A stretch of 29,020 nt of DNA from Azolla pinnata (GCA_037176905.1 JBBBWG010001604.1:1-29020); one strand, 5' to 3'. Shown: positions 1-13,322, numbered from the stretch's first letter. A program made the numbers and translations. Notes: a model not told the origin generated them from the letters alone.

Positions 1-300
1 GTACGGTGGTGATGATGATGGTGATGGTGATGAAGGTACGGTGGTGATGATGATGGTGATGGTGATGAAGGTACGGTTGTGATGATGATGATGGTGATGG
101 TGGTGGTGATGATGATGGTGGTGATGATGATGATGGTGATGATGGTGGTGATGATGATGGTGGTGATGATGATGATGGTGATGCTGGTGGTGATGATGAT
201 GATGGTGATGGTTGTGATTATGATGATGATCATGGTGATGGTGGTGGTGATGGTGATGATTATGGTGCTGGTGATGATGATGGTGATGGTTATGATTGTG
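1..300. repeat. GGTGAT/GATGAT-type microsatellite
   Basis: Impure trinucleotide-based array of GAT and GGT units. A longer unit (a GGTACGGTGGTGATGATGATG-like phrase) recurs about three times in the first 100 bases. All open frames through it are low-complexity Met/Val runs and are not taken as coding. The array continues off the left edge of the window. Confidence 0.9.
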
Positions 301-960
301 GATGCATGTATGCATACATGGTTACATGCATGAATGCATGCATGCATAGATGATATGCACCGGTCGAATGGATGGATGCATGCATGCGTGCATGCATTGA
401 TTATATGTATTGTTCACTTGGATGCATGCACAGATGATATGCACTTCGGTTGGAGGGATGCATGCATGGCACATGCATCGATGATGTACATGCGCTTCAG
501 TTGGATGGATGCATGCATGGCACATGCATCGATGATGTACATGCGCTTCAGCTGGATGGATGCATGCATGGCACATGCATCGATGATGTGCATGCACTTG
601 AATGATGGTATGCACTGACCATTCCAATGGATGGATGCATGCATGCATAGATGGATGATGGTATGCACTAGCAATTCGATTGGATGCATGCATGCATAGA
701 TGATGGCATGCACTCACCATTCGAATGGATGGATGGATGCATGCATGCATAGATGATATGCACTGACAATTGGATTCGAATGGATGCATGCATGCATGAT
801 ATGCATTGGCACGCGATTTGAACGGATGCATGCATGCATAGATGATATGCACTGACGGAGATGGATGCAAGCATGCATAGATGTATGCACTCACACTGGA
901 TTCAAATGGATGGATGGATGGATGCATGCATGCATAGATGATATGCACTCAGGATGCATG
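301..960. repeat. CATGCATG-rich minisatellite
   Basis: A degenerate tandem array built on the phrase GGATGGATGCATGCATGCAT followed by AGATGATATGCACT and a short variable piece such as CATTCGAATGG. Units are roughly 50-65 bases and drift strongly. A sub-block near 455-600 repeats about every 57 bases (GGATGCATGCATGGCACATG and GATGTACATGCGCTTCAG). The many self-complementary TGCATGCA cores make the tract rich in short palindromes. The overlapping long open frames on both strands (Cys/Met/His-rich) follow from the repeat and are not credible genes. Confidence 0.85.
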
Positions 961-1093
961 CATATCGATGGTATGCATTGAAGAGTGTGGCATGGTCCGA
1001 AAGCATCCATCTAGGCATCGATGCATCCATGCTAGCTCTGCAATGGGCAGATGGATGATGGATGGGCCAGCTGAAGAAGCCGTAGTAGGCATG

Positions 1094-1207
1094 GAACAGA
1101 ACCAATCTAGGCATCGATGCATCAGATGCCTGAACAGAACCGATCTGGGCATCGATGCATCATATGCCTGAACAGAACCGATCTGGGCATCGATGCATCA
1201 GAACCAG
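1094..1207. repeat. 38-bp tandem repeat, three copies
   Basis: GAACAGAACC starts at 1094, 1132 and 1170, giving a 38-base period. Each unit carries CAATCTAGGCATCGATGCAT or CGATCTGGGCATCGATGCAT. A single related phrase (CATCTAGGCATCGATGCATC) lies at about 1007-1030. No gene is associated. Confidence 0.85.
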
Positions 1208-2035
1208 CAACGAATGGATGGATGGATGGATGCTGACATGCATTGATCAAAGCATCATCGGCGAAGAAAACGGCTGAGCCAGTTCTGTATGCGCAAAGCG
1301 TTTCATTAATCATAACAATGGACACAGACGGATGATTATGACATGCACTGAGAGGGCATCGGATACTGAAGAAAACACAGAGCAGACTCGGTTTGGTTTG
1401 TGCGTGAAGCATCTCGGCATCATCACATTCATATAATAGGCAACATGTTAGAGAATCTTTAGAGAATCTTTCCCAGAGCAGTGCCTGGTAAGTGGCCTGT
1501 GTCCTTGTTCTTTTTTTTTTTTATACCTTCAGATGTATGTAGATTGGTGGCTTCTGATCCTTCTTCGCCTTCCCGATGTCTGCTTCGATCGAATCATCCA
1601 CATTGCTCCTGAAACCCTCCGCTCCTAATCAACATTCATATGCAGAGAAAAGCGTGAGATTAGGCAGGCGAAGATTAACGCCAGTTAGCTCGGTTCACGC
1701 AAACATGCGCCAGCTAAAGTCAGGTAATTAGTCATCGTGATTACTGCCGGGGGCACCGCCATGATTAATCTAATCGAGTAATTAAGGCATCGACGGACGG
1801 AGGGCTCAAGGAATGAAGCGGTGGATTTGGATTGGATTAGATAAGATTTAGATTAGCTCACCCATCGGCGGCCCTCCGTGGAGAGGGTAATCATCCATCG
1901 ACATCTTCACGTTCAACACGATCTCGCTAATCGGATCATCCGTGTCCTTAACCATGGCTTTGTCAGAGGCGAATCAAAATGGAAGGAAAACTATGTGTAA
2001 TTAGTGGGTGGAGATGGTGACGATGACGATGAGGA

Positions 2036-2098
2036 TTAGGTTTAGGATTAGGATTAGGACCAGGATTAGGACCAGGATTAGGATTGGGGATTGGGATT
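2036..2098 (+). repeat. GGATTAGG-type telomere-like array
   Basis: About nine short units of GGATTA, TAGGTTTAGGATTAGG and GGACCA form a G-rich, degenerate telomere-like tract on the + strand. It lies about 75 bases upstream of a TATATAAG box. Confidence 0.75.
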
Positions 2099-2170
2099 AA
2101 TGCTCGATTACGCGATGCTAACGCGGTCCACTACTCGAGGCGGGTAAATAACAGAAGGATCGAACGACTT

Positions 2171-2178
2171 TATATAAG
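2171..2178 (+). promoter_or_regulatory. Orphan TATA box
   Basis: TATATAAG is a good plant TATA match. It is followed by an AAGCAGA...TCTGCTT inverted repeat (about 2189-2218) and a leader-like CT-rich stretch. No downstream reading frame looks like a real protein, so the box may serve a noncoding or unrecognised transcript, or occur by chance. Confidence 0.3.
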
Positions 2179-3217
2179 CAGAAGAGGAAGCAGATTGGCT
2201 TCGGTGGGGCCCTCTGCTTAGCGTGTCGATTTCCTTCTTAACCCTTTTGGTAAAGCAAATTCTTTGAGGGCTTTGTTAGCACACCCATACAATACAAAAT
2301 TGTACACACGCGTATCGCATACACGCAAACCTATGGGGGCCAGACTTTGGGATAGACACTTGTCGATTTTGCTCGCAATTCAACCTCTTTGGCCTTTCCC
2401 AGACTCCTCAGAAACACAATCGGAGTTTACCGCTTCCGCTCCTTCTGATCGATCCCAGAGCTTTTCCCCAGAAGAAGAAGAAGAAGAAGAAGAAGAAGAA
2501 GGAGAGGGCTTTTGCTTGCGTCGATCGATCGAGCGCCTGTTTCTTTTCGATATAAAGCCCTAATCAAAACATTTCCAGTTGTGGCCGGTGGTGCCACGGT
2601 GCTTCCAACACACAGTTTTAAAACCTAGATATAAAACCGTAAAACCGTAGCCGCGTGCGAAGCGGTATAGCTTAAAAATCGCGGTTTTTTCATCTCGGAT
2701 ATAAACGAAAGAAACATTCTTATATCATGGTTAGTGCAAGCAAAGTAGCAAAATGGCAAACCAATGTCCCATGTTATATAACTAACATCTCGAACTTGTG
2801 ACGGAAACATCCATTTTCGGGTGGGGGGGGGCGATTAAATTCCGTCGTGCGTTTACGATTATCCTTGGAGAAAACATCGACAGTTTCTCCAAAGTTGGAG
2901 AGTAGCCAGCTTCTATGGGAATGTCAATATCTGAGACAAGCTTTGATGCTGCTTCCTCCTCCTGTCTTTACATAGGTCAAATATATCAATCTAAGAACAA
3001 ATGCTGACTGACACACCTGCGGATTTCCTCGATTTCGGAAGCTCCGCGAAGGCGCGTTTCTGTCCTCGATCACATGGGCGGCATTCATCATTCCTTCCAC
3101 AATGGCTTGCCATCATCGCGGCGGCGTATGATGCATCGGATGATTTTCTTTTTTCTTCTTCTTCTTCTTCCTTTTTGACGGAGCATTCCCATCCGATATC
3201 ACTTCGTTGCACCTCTC

Positions 3218-3287
3218 CATTCATTCATTCATTCATTCATTCATTCATTCATTCATCCATTCATTCGTTCATTCGTTCGTTCATTCC
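3218..3287. repeat. (ATTC)n microsatellite
   Basis: Tetranucleotide CATT/ATTC run that becomes impure at its right end (ATTCGTTC). It is followed by a short CCTA run at about 3306-3326. Confidence 0.9.
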
Positions 3288-4227
3288 GCCAATGATTTCG
3301 CTAACCCCTACCTACCTACCTACCTAACCAGCCTAACCATGTCCACGATCGATCCGCAAAGCGCACAAGATTACGCATCAATCACTACTAGCAATGCCGT
3401 TCGTGGGCGCCCAAAAAACCTGTGGTGATCGATCCATCCGTCAGCTGGCTGCGTTCTGAGAACAAATGCTCGCGATTAGTTTATCCGAGGATCGTTGTTG
3501 TCGCTTCGACGCATGCGCAAGCTTTTGGTTTCCCTCAACTTGTGCTTGAAGGTTTTCAAGATTTCACCTCAAGGATGACATTCAGAACCTTTATCCTTTT
3601 GGTCCAAAAATGCTGTTTGGGGGGTGGTTTCACACTGTGTGTCGTCGAAAAAAACCACGCTTGCCTAAGCTTAGCCTTCGCTCTGAGACAGGGGCCCCGT
3701 TTCTCTCCGTTAATCTCGACCGGGAGCTTCTATTCGTTTCGATTCTCCCGACAAACGATCTCATAGATCACATCTGACCTTCGAAGACGATAAGCATGAG
3801 ATCGATCTATCCATCAGATCGATAAGCATCGTTTGCGAATCGCGCCGTACGTTGCGCCGATGATGGCGCCCAATATCGGATCGACAGCATCGCCGCCGTC
3901 CGAGATCTCTCCGTTGCCCAGTCGCGGCTCGATTGTCGGGATTTGATTTCATTGTTTGTTGAAAACCCTCCTCCTACTAATCCTGTCCCTGAGAAGCAAC
4001 AACTCTCCCTTTGATTTCAAGGAGCTGCCACACCAACAAAGGTTGCAGAAACCCAACAAGTTGGGCCTCGTTGTGGGCAGCACGAGTGCGTATGCCGACA
4101 TATTTCGATCGAGATATGGAGGAATCGGCTTTAGGATCTTATATATATTGCCTGATCTGCAAAGGCGAATGATGATGATGATGGTGATATTGTTATAGAT
4201 TGGTTCGATGATTCGGGTATCTGCAAA

Positions 4228-4348
<121 letters not shown>

Positions 4349-4852
4349 ATTCGATACTAATTAAGTCATAATCTTGATCGCCCCTGATGTAATTAAGCCA
4401 TCATCTCAACAGTCTAATCTGATCACTGCTGATTTTTGTAATATAACTGGATCGTTATTAGAGAAGTTGCTCCATTCTTGATTAACCTCTACTTTCGTTG
4501 AACCCTGATTTTAGCAACCTTAAATATCTGATAATTATATCGATGAGGATCAAGATTATGACTAAACTAACTTTTAATCAGGGCAATTACGTCGGCCATA
4601 TTCATAAACTTGGTAAAAATTTCGATTATCACATAATTTAAGGCTTTACAAATTTATTGGTTTTTTTTAATAATTTACAAAACTACGCAGGTTTAGCTTG
4701 CTGTAATTTTGTACCATCATTTAACCAGTGTGTCTAATCATAAAATCTAGTATATTTAATGACCAATTTTTAACATAACTATTTCGAGTATGTACTTACA
4801 AAAACTTTTATTAAATGATTTTAGTAAATGTGAAATACGTATTGTCCAAAGG

Positions 4853-4912
4853 GTTTTAAAGGTTTAGGGTTTTAAAGGTTTAGGGTTTAAGGTTTAAGGT
4901 TTAAGGTTTAAT
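4853..4912 (+). repeat. Telomere-like TTTAGGG/TTTAAGG array
   Basis: Repeated units GGTTTTAAA, GGTTTAGGG and GGTTTAA, about eight short degenerate telomere-type units, G-rich on the + strand. No gene starts nearby. Confidence 0.8.
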
Positions 4913-5336
4913 ACAGATACAAACAAGGCACATTGCTCAGCGAAACGAGGATCAAAACAAGGATCAGAATCAAAACAAGGATTCCGGCACGTGGAAGGAA
5001 CCCGCTCTCTGCAAGAACACCAGACATTCACCGCGGGCGGAGGAAAAAAAAAAAAAACTATTCGGATACGAGCACTAGTGCTCTCTGCTTATACTGTATA
5101 AATTCTCCTCTGGCTTTTTTTCTGAGCACACAGATCGATCGTGCCCCGTCGCACTCGTCTCCAGAGGAAATCCGACAACGTTTGCAATCGTAGGCATGAT
5201 AAAAAGAAGAAGAAGAAGAAGAAGAAACAAAACAAAAGGGAGTGATCTGAAAACCTTCTTCAACTTGTAATTTGGACATTATATTACTAATGATGAATCT
5301 TAATTTACAGAGCACTGAACTAAAAACGCATCTGAA

Positions 5337-5362
5337 AGACATATATATATATATATATATAT
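5337..5362. repeat. (AT)n microsatellite
   Basis: Run of AT dinucleotides within otherwise unremarkable intergenic sequence. Confidence 0.9.
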
Positions 5363-5449
5363 GTGGCCTTGGGTTGAGGTGTAAAAAACCCATCAGATAA
5401 AAAAAATGTTAAAGAGTATAACCATTCATTGGCCTTTATACCATACATA

Positions 5450-5612
5450 GTGTTCACACCATAGGGTCAACTATAATTAAACTATTTTGTGGGCATTTCA
5501 GGCGGCTGAATGGATCGAAACAGGTCTGATGTAGTAGTGCTCACACCACAGGGCCAGCTATAATTAACTGCTTGGTAGGCGTTTCAGGTGCTCAATGGAT
5601 CAAAACAGGTTC
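5450..5612. repeat. 87-bp imperfect tandem duplication
   Basis: GTGTTCACACC at 5450 recurs as GTGCTCACACC at 5537. Both are followed by a CAACTATAATTAA / CAGCTATAATTAA core, then GGCATTTCAGG / GGCGTTTCAGG, then AATGGATC(G/A)AAACAGG. Two copies are present, and substitutions and small indels indicate an old duplication. Confidence 0.85.
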
Positions 5613-5936
5613 AGGAGATGGGGACATGCGGTTTGGTCGGATTTCATTCGCATGCATGGGGCACGATAGCGTTGGACCGAAACTCTTGCACTCGAGGCAC
5701 ATTGGCTATCTCATGCAGATCAGGGCTCGCTTTCTCCGCGAATCGCCTGATGCCACTAGCACCACCAGTATTAATTAGCAGATCTGGATCCCATATCAGC
5801 AGATCCAGAGCGCATCAACATCTGATGCATGCAAGTAGCGGTTGATCTCGATCTCGACCTCATTGATCGATGAATCATTGAGGAGGAGACAGAGCAAGCC
5901 ATGCCTTGGAGGAGGAGTTGATGCTCTCTTGATGAT

Positions 5937-6062
5937 GAACAAGCTGCCCAAGGAGCTGAGTTCTGTATGATGGTTTCAAAAAAATCATCAAGCTAACTCA
6001 GTTGAACAGTTGCCCAAAGAGCTGAGTTCTGTCTGATGGTTTCAAAAAAATCAAGCTAAAAC
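5937..6062. repeat. 67-bp imperfect tandem duplication
   Basis: GAACAAGCTGCCCAAGGAGC at 5937 recurs as GAACAGTTGCCCAAAGAGC at 6004. Both continue with TGAGTTCTGT, then TGATGGTTTC, then AAAAAAATCA. Two copies, close in sequence. Confidence 0.85.
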
Positions 6063-6144
6063 TTCCTGGAACATTAGAAAGAGATATTATATGTATATGT
6101 GTTAGCATTTACATCATGAATTTATGTCAGTTGCAAACTGTTCC

Positions 6145-6197
6145 TTCCTTCCTTCCCTTCCCTTACCTTCCCTTCCCTTCCCTTCTCTTCCCTTTCT
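6145..6197. repeat. CCTTC-type polypyrimidine repeat
   Basis: CTTCC/CCTTC pentanucleotide-like run on the + strand, pure pyrimidine apart from one A. Low-complexity intergenic sequence. Confidence 0.85.
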
Positions 6198-6584
6198 TAT
6201 GTCTATCACCATGCACTTGGAATATGGCCCTTTCTACGGATTCAAAGCTTGGCCAAATTTAGTAATATGGACAAAATAGGGCCTTCTTCTAGATCTTCTA
6301 CTACCCTTTTAGGATTGACCACCTGCCAGTCTTTAAACATTTGGCTTGAATTGACCTCACACACTTGATGCTAGATCTAGCCCTCTCCCTACAGAGCTCC
6401 AGAATCCACGCCAACATCGAAGCATAGCCAAAAAATGCAGATGGATACGACAGCGAGATGTTACAGGGAACGCCCAGCTACGTAAGAGCCGTCAGCCCAC
6501 CGTGGCCATAGTGGACTCTGCTTCCTACGTTCTTTTACCCGGACAAGTAGCTTACGAAAAACGTCAGGCGGGTGGGTCAGGGTT

Positions 6585-6872
6585 AATGATTTCAGGGTTT
6601 CGGGTTCAGGGGCTGAATGAGCTCAAGGTTCAGGGTGTGGATGATCTCAGGGTTCAGGGTTAATGGTTTTAGGGTTTTGGGTAATCAATTTCAGGGTTTC
6701 GAGTTCAGGGGCTGAATGAGTTCAAGGTTCAGGGTGTGGATGATCTCAGGGTTTAGGGTTAATCGTTTTAGGGTTTAGGGTTAATGGTTTTAGGGTTTAG
6801 GGTTAATGATTTACGGTTTAGGGTTAATGACTTTAGGGTTTAGGGTTAATGACTTTAGGGTTTAGGGTTTGA
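6585..6872 (+). repeat. Telomere-like minisatellite upstream of DIM1
   Basis: The left part is two copies of a ~98-base unit (TTCAGGGGCTGAATGAG near 6605 and 6703, with AAGGTTCAGGGTGTGGATGA in both). The right part is about five copies of a 20-24-base unit of the form GGTTTAGGGTTAATG followed by GTTTTA or ACTTTA. All units are G-rich on the + strand and carry GGGTTTAGGG or TAGGGTTTAGGG cores. The array ends about 210 bases before the DIM1 start codon, so it occupies the likely promoter. Confidence 0.85.
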
Positions 6873-6892
6873 GATGAACAGGAAGGGAAATG

Positions 6893-8941
<2,049 letters not shown>

Positions 8942-9796
8942 TTGTGTTGCTACTGCACTTGAATCCTCACATTTAAGCAAATCACCAAAAGTTTGGAGTA
9001 CTAATATTGAACCAAACTAGCAATCACCGAAAGTAATGGGGTAATTTTCTTGGATATCCCTTTTCAAAAGAAGAATGTGTACCCATTAGGTAAGATTGAA
9101 CTCATGCTCTGTCGTGATTTGGGTGACACAACTCAAGCGCATTTCTAATTTATTTTGTCAGTCGGCATGATGTATATTTGAGCTGCTACCGTTAGATAGT
9201 TGAGCTGTAAGTACAGAGTTTCGTCTTCAGCAACATTGGTTCATTTTTGCCATCCGGTTAAACTGATACATTCTTGTTATAACAGAAAGTGTCGTTTTTT
9301 ACATGAAGAATCATTGCTTTCCGAATTCCGAGGATAAATGATGCTTGACTTGTGGCTCGCAAAGGTATGTATTTGGGTGATTTCGTTCACATTTGAACAC
9401 CAAGAGTATAATTAATATTGGAGTTTTTGGAGGCGAGTGCTATAGATGTTTAACGCCAGGAGTGAATGATGTGTAAGAGTTTATAAATATCGATGATTTG
9501 AACCACTCTCAAAGGATGAAAACCAAGCCATTCATTATGACTATTTCTGAGTACTTAAAACCAAATAGTGATTTGGGAATGGCTCAAAGCACCACATTGT
9601 ATACTTTAGTTACAGGTTGAATACAATAATGTAGTGAGTGATTGCAAGGATAAGCCTATTCTGATATTGTATATCACATCTTTGAATTAACTCTGTCAAA
9701 ATGTCCTCTTAAGTATAACATTTATCCGCGAGGTCTCGATTCTAGCAGTCCATCGATAACCTCCTCTATTGAACTCTTTGTAGTTGACGGTAAACC
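8942..9796. other. Convergent intergenic region (3' ends of DIM1 and the thioredoxin gene)
   Basis: 855 bases between two facing stop codons. The region is AT-rich, has no open frame of note, and presumably holds both 3' UTRs and poly(A) signals. I see no RNA gene or repeat. Confidence 0.7.
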
Positions 9797-11212
9797 TTAT
9801 GCCTTAACATTATATTTAGAGAGAGCATCCTTCAGTTTTTGCAGCTGGAAGAGCCAAAGATAGCATATAGTCAATATACATATATGAAACAATGAAGGTA
9901 AACAAACCAAATCTTGTAGAGAGAACGGAATTTCTAACCTTTGAAATGTTGCAAGAGAACGATTCTACTTCCTCCGATGCACCTTGATACAAATGGAAGT
10001 ACGGGAGCACTTTGATCTTCAGGCTCTTGCAGAGCGGTTTACTTTCCTCAAAGTTAACTTTGACAAAGACAACGTCTTTATGCTGCATTGCAAGCTTGCA
10101 TAGCTGCCAAAAAATTGTCACGGTACGTCTTTCTGAGAAATCCTCCATTAAAGCTTTCAAAATACGAGATTGAACATTCAAATCGTAATACCTTTGGATA
10201 CAAAGCTCTGCAAGAACCACACCAACCAGCGAAAAACTCAACCACAACGAGTTTTCCTTCAGCTCTCTTGATCGTCTCCTCAAGCTCCTCAGTTGAATGC
10301 ACATCCTTCAAGGTAATTCCTAGATCTTTTTCCCACCATTTGGGAGAATGACCCTCATCATCACTTTCAGGTGAAGGCAGTGGTGCTGTTTGCTCCTGTT
10401 ATTAATGTATAACATATAACATCATTGGGTAAATAAAACCGAGTCATAGGATCCTTTATCTGCATCACTTAGTATCAGATTCAAAGCTAAGAGGTGCATA
10501 CAACTAGCCATGTCAATGAAAGCAAGGAATATCGATTCTTAGCTTGTAAAACGTATTAATCAAAGACATGTTGGAGGCACCACCCATATGTATAATTTCA
10601 CTCTTACCTTGTACAACATATCATCTCTTCTAATGTCATCAAACACAATTTCCATCCATCATATGGTGGTGTAAACCGCATCAACAGAACAGCATCAGGG
10701 GCCTCATTACATAAGATAAACATGTTTCAAATTCACGAGGCATCATGAGACATATATCTGGTCACTCGGGAGGCATTATTGGTTTATCATGTCATATAAA
10801 CAATCAGGAATATAGATACGTTTATGCCGTAAAACACATAAACCACGATACTGAAACCATACCGAATCCATCAAACCATATGTGTGCATATAGATACATG
10901 TGGATGTTACATATCTGAAACATATGCAGGTAATTTAAAACTCCCTAACTGTTTTTGAACAGGTTCAGTTATGCATACCTGGATCTCAGCTGATTGAGCT
11001 TGTGGAAGAAGAAGAGATTTCTTTCGGCCCCGACAAATTTCATCTCTTTCGAGGGTTGATGGGTTGATCGACCGGAGCTGATATGATCTATAAGAATTCC
11101 TCGACTCCAAAAATGGAATTGCAAGACTCCTTTGGCTGCTGGTATGATTCAAACGACATGATGATGGTAAAGAGTAGATATGGCTTCCGGTTTTGTGAAG
11201 ACTCTGTGCCAT
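9797..11212 (-). CDS. ACHT: ACHT / thioredoxin-like 2 protein, plastid-targeted
   Basis: Atypical Cys/His-rich thioredoxin, by family a plastid disulfide reductase/oxidase that moves oxidising equivalents to targets such as 2-Cys peroxiredoxin. Four exons on the minus strand (11212-10979, 10395-10192, 10103-9939, 9844-9797) join in phase 0 to give 216 residues, close to the ~220 of family members. Exon 1 encodes a Ser/Arg-rich, acid-poor N-terminus (MAQSLHKTGS onward) that fits a transit peptide. Exon 2 carries the family signature PKWWEKDLG, then VVVEFFAGWCGSCRALYPK with the redox pair CGSC. Exon 3 carries FVKVNFEESKPLCKSL and the cis-proline segment VLPYFHLYQGA. Exon 4 adds LQKLKDALSKYNVKA before the stop. 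The CGSC site rather than CGPC separates it from typical thioredoxins and points to ACHT1/2 rather than ACHT4/5. The exact paralogue is not certain. Confidence 0.93.
10396..10978 (-). other. Thioredoxin gene intron 1
   Basis: 583-base intron between the transit-peptide exon and the thioredoxin-fold exon (donor GTATGC, acceptor ATAACAG on the minus strand). Nothing recognisable lies within it. Introns 2 (10104-10191) and 3 (9845-9938) are both under 100 bases. Confidence 0.85.
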
Positions 11213-11971
11213 CTAGTCACTGAATTGGAGTTCTATGTTAGTTACGCACTTTCTCTGATCCACGGATCTATCTAACTAGGGTTTCCTTCTGAAATGACCT
11301 TGAACTCCCAAATTGGTGTTCTTATATGAAAGAATTAGGATCCTTAATCAAGCACACGGACAATAAAAATTTTCTTTTTCCCCTGAGCTCACTGTAGAGC
11401 TCCTGTAGGCAGCAACGAACCCAAAGGATCCTCACAATTAGGGCTCGTATCAAACTGGGCTTTGATTAGGAAGGCTGAAAACCCAAAAATTAGGGCCGTT
11501 TTGTTTCTGGGCGCTAAGAATTAGGGTTTTAATCAGGAACTGGAAAACGAACAAGCAGCCCAAACGTTCAGGGGATCGATCTGGCCACGCAAAGAATCAG
11601 GGTTTGTTGCTATTTAACCGCTGAAAGAGAAAATCGCTTCCAGGCTTCAGTAAGAAGATGTGGCAAACGAAAGCAGTTGTCAGGGGAAGCCGAAAAGGAG
11701 AGGAAGCATGGGAGAATGCAGGAACACAAAAGGATGAAGAGGAGTACGCAGAAATTTAGGGTTTCGAGAGATGAAAAGGATGAATTCCCAGAAGACGGAA
11801 AGAAGATTCAAGAAAAATTGGGGAATCACTGGTCTTGGGCACCTGTCTGTATGTTGAAGAAAAGAGCTGCCCCCAAAAAGAATACCTGTTGTAGGTCTGT
11901 GTGGGTGCTTTAGGGTTTGTGGGCAGGGGCTTTTATCGTCGCTGGATTCTCACAGAGCATAGCCATGGACG

Positions 11972-12172
11972 ACCTTTCTTCCTTCTTCTTCCTTCTTCTT
12001 CCTTGTTGCTTCTTCTTCCTTCTCTTGTTGCTTCTTCTTCCTTCTTCTTCTTCTTCTTCTTCTTCTTCTTCTTCCTTCTTCTTCCTTGTTGCTTCTTCTT
12101 CCTTCTTCCTTCTTCCTTCTTCCTTATTCTTCATTCTTCTTCCTTTGTTCTTCTTTTCTTCTTGTTCAAGGA
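11972..12172. repeat. TTC-rich polypyrimidine tract
   Basis: About 200 bases, almost entirely T and C on the + strand, with (TTC)n runs and a recurring GTTGCTTCTTCTTCC phrase, interrupted by a few G and A. The Phe/Leu/Ser and Glu/Lys open frames across it come from the repeat. Confidence 0.9.
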
Positions 12173-12538
12173 ACTCTTATGTCTTGGCATTGAACTTGTG
12201 AGCTAACCAATGAGAAAAGCATTTCTCACACAGAGTCTGGCTTTTCCGGAAGAGGGAAAACAAAGCCCACGTGTTCGGCGATCGGTCAGATTCGCGGCCG
12301 CGAACTTGCTTGGAATTGGCTTTGCGTTCGAGCGCTTGTGCTTGCGTTGCGAGAGACGGGGGGAGGAGGAGTTTTGGGTCCCGGGAGAAGAGCCAGATTA
12401 AAAATCTGGCATTTCACGAGCGTAGCAGCAAGAAAGAGGGTGGTTGAGGTTTTAGTTTGTTTTTTACGTGGCCATTTCGCATTTCCACTTGGCGCTGTCG
12501 CAAGTGCTCGATACTGACTTGCTTTTTATATAAGTGAA

Positions 12539-12540
<2 letters not shown>

Positions 12541-12582
<42 letters not shown>
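12541..12582. repeat. (AG)n microsatellite
   Basis: Uninterrupted AG run of 42 bases. Confidence 0.95.
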
Positions 12583-12587
<5 letters not shown>

Positions 12588-12710
12588 CATTTAGGGTGTG
12601 CTCTAAAAGGATGTGGAATAACATCAGATAATTGTTTCTTTTGCAGTGTGGAAGTGGATGATAGTATTCATCGTTTCTTATAGTTTCCCGTTGCTCATCG
12701 AGTTCGGGAA

Positions 12711-13186
12711 GTATTATCTCGATACTATTTGACACCAATACAGTGGGCATTTTACACGGTTCACCTAAATCGATTAGAAATCGGAAATGAAAACCATTTT
12801 TTCTCCTGCTTGAGATATTAGGGGTTACGCCAGAATTGGGGCGGAATTCGTTTGTGCTCGATGGTAGACGGGGAATCGGAGCATATATCCACGAGATTGA
12901 AAGGAGTGTTGATATCCAAATTTTGGTTTGATGAATACAAAGTAAGTTGGATTACGAGAAAAGAAAGACAAGGAAAAATAAAAGAGAGCATCAGATCTGG
13001 GGAGACAATTTGGCAGGTTTTATTACCTCGATGCTATTTGACAGCAATACAATGGGGCATTTGCGCGGTTTGTACCCGAATTGATCAGGAAGCCGAAACG
13101 GAAGCCATTCTTCTCTTTCTCAGATTACTGGGGATTACGCCGTAACAGGGATATGCGGAAATCGTTTGTCTTCGATGGCAGATGGT
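12711..13186. repeat. Diverged direct duplication, ~160-bp copies ~310 bp apart
   Basis: Copy A (12711-12870) and copy B (13020-13186) share TCGATACTATTTGACA / TCGATGCTATTTGACA, then AATACAGTGGGCATTT / AATACAATGGGGCATTT, then GGGGTTACGCC / GGGGATTACGCC, then TTCGTTTGTGCTCGATGG / ATCGTTTGTCTTCGATGG, in the same order. Their divergence suggests an old duplication or two members of a dispersed family. Copy B ends close to the assembly gap. Confidence 0.8.
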
Positions 13187-13222
13187 GGAATGCAATGCAT
13201 TCCAGCTGCTTGGCTGGGGCTG

Positions 13223-13322
13223 NNNNNNNNNNNNNNNNNNNNNNNNNNNNNNNNNNNNNNNNNNNNNNNNNNNNNNNNNNNNNNNNNNNNNNNNNNNNNN
13301 NNNNNNNNNNNNNNNNNNNNNN
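13223..13322. other. Assembly gap (100 N)
   Basis: Exactly 100 unknown bases, the usual placeholder for a scaffold join of unknown size. Distances across it, and the absence of a gene there, are not reliable. Confidence 0.99.

Noticed and set aside
79-333. Met/Val-only open frame
   Set aside because: Translation of the GAT/GGT microsatellite.
322-948. 208-residue minus-strand Cys/His/Met-rich open frame
   Set aside because: Translation of the CATGCATG satellite; several frames on both strands are equally open and equally repetitive.
3001-3428. Open frames with Phe-Ile-His-Ser repeats
   Set aside because: Product of the (ATTC)n microsatellite; no family signature and no splice context.
11677-11913. 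78-residue + strand Lys/Arg-rich open frame upstream of the thioredoxin gene
   Set aside because: No family resemblance or hydrophobic or domain pattern, and it sits in the probable upstream region of the divergent thioredoxin gene. It may simply be purine-rich sequence.
11901-12206. Phe/Leu/Ser-rich and Glu/Lys-rich open frames
   Set aside because: Produced by the TTC tract on either strand.
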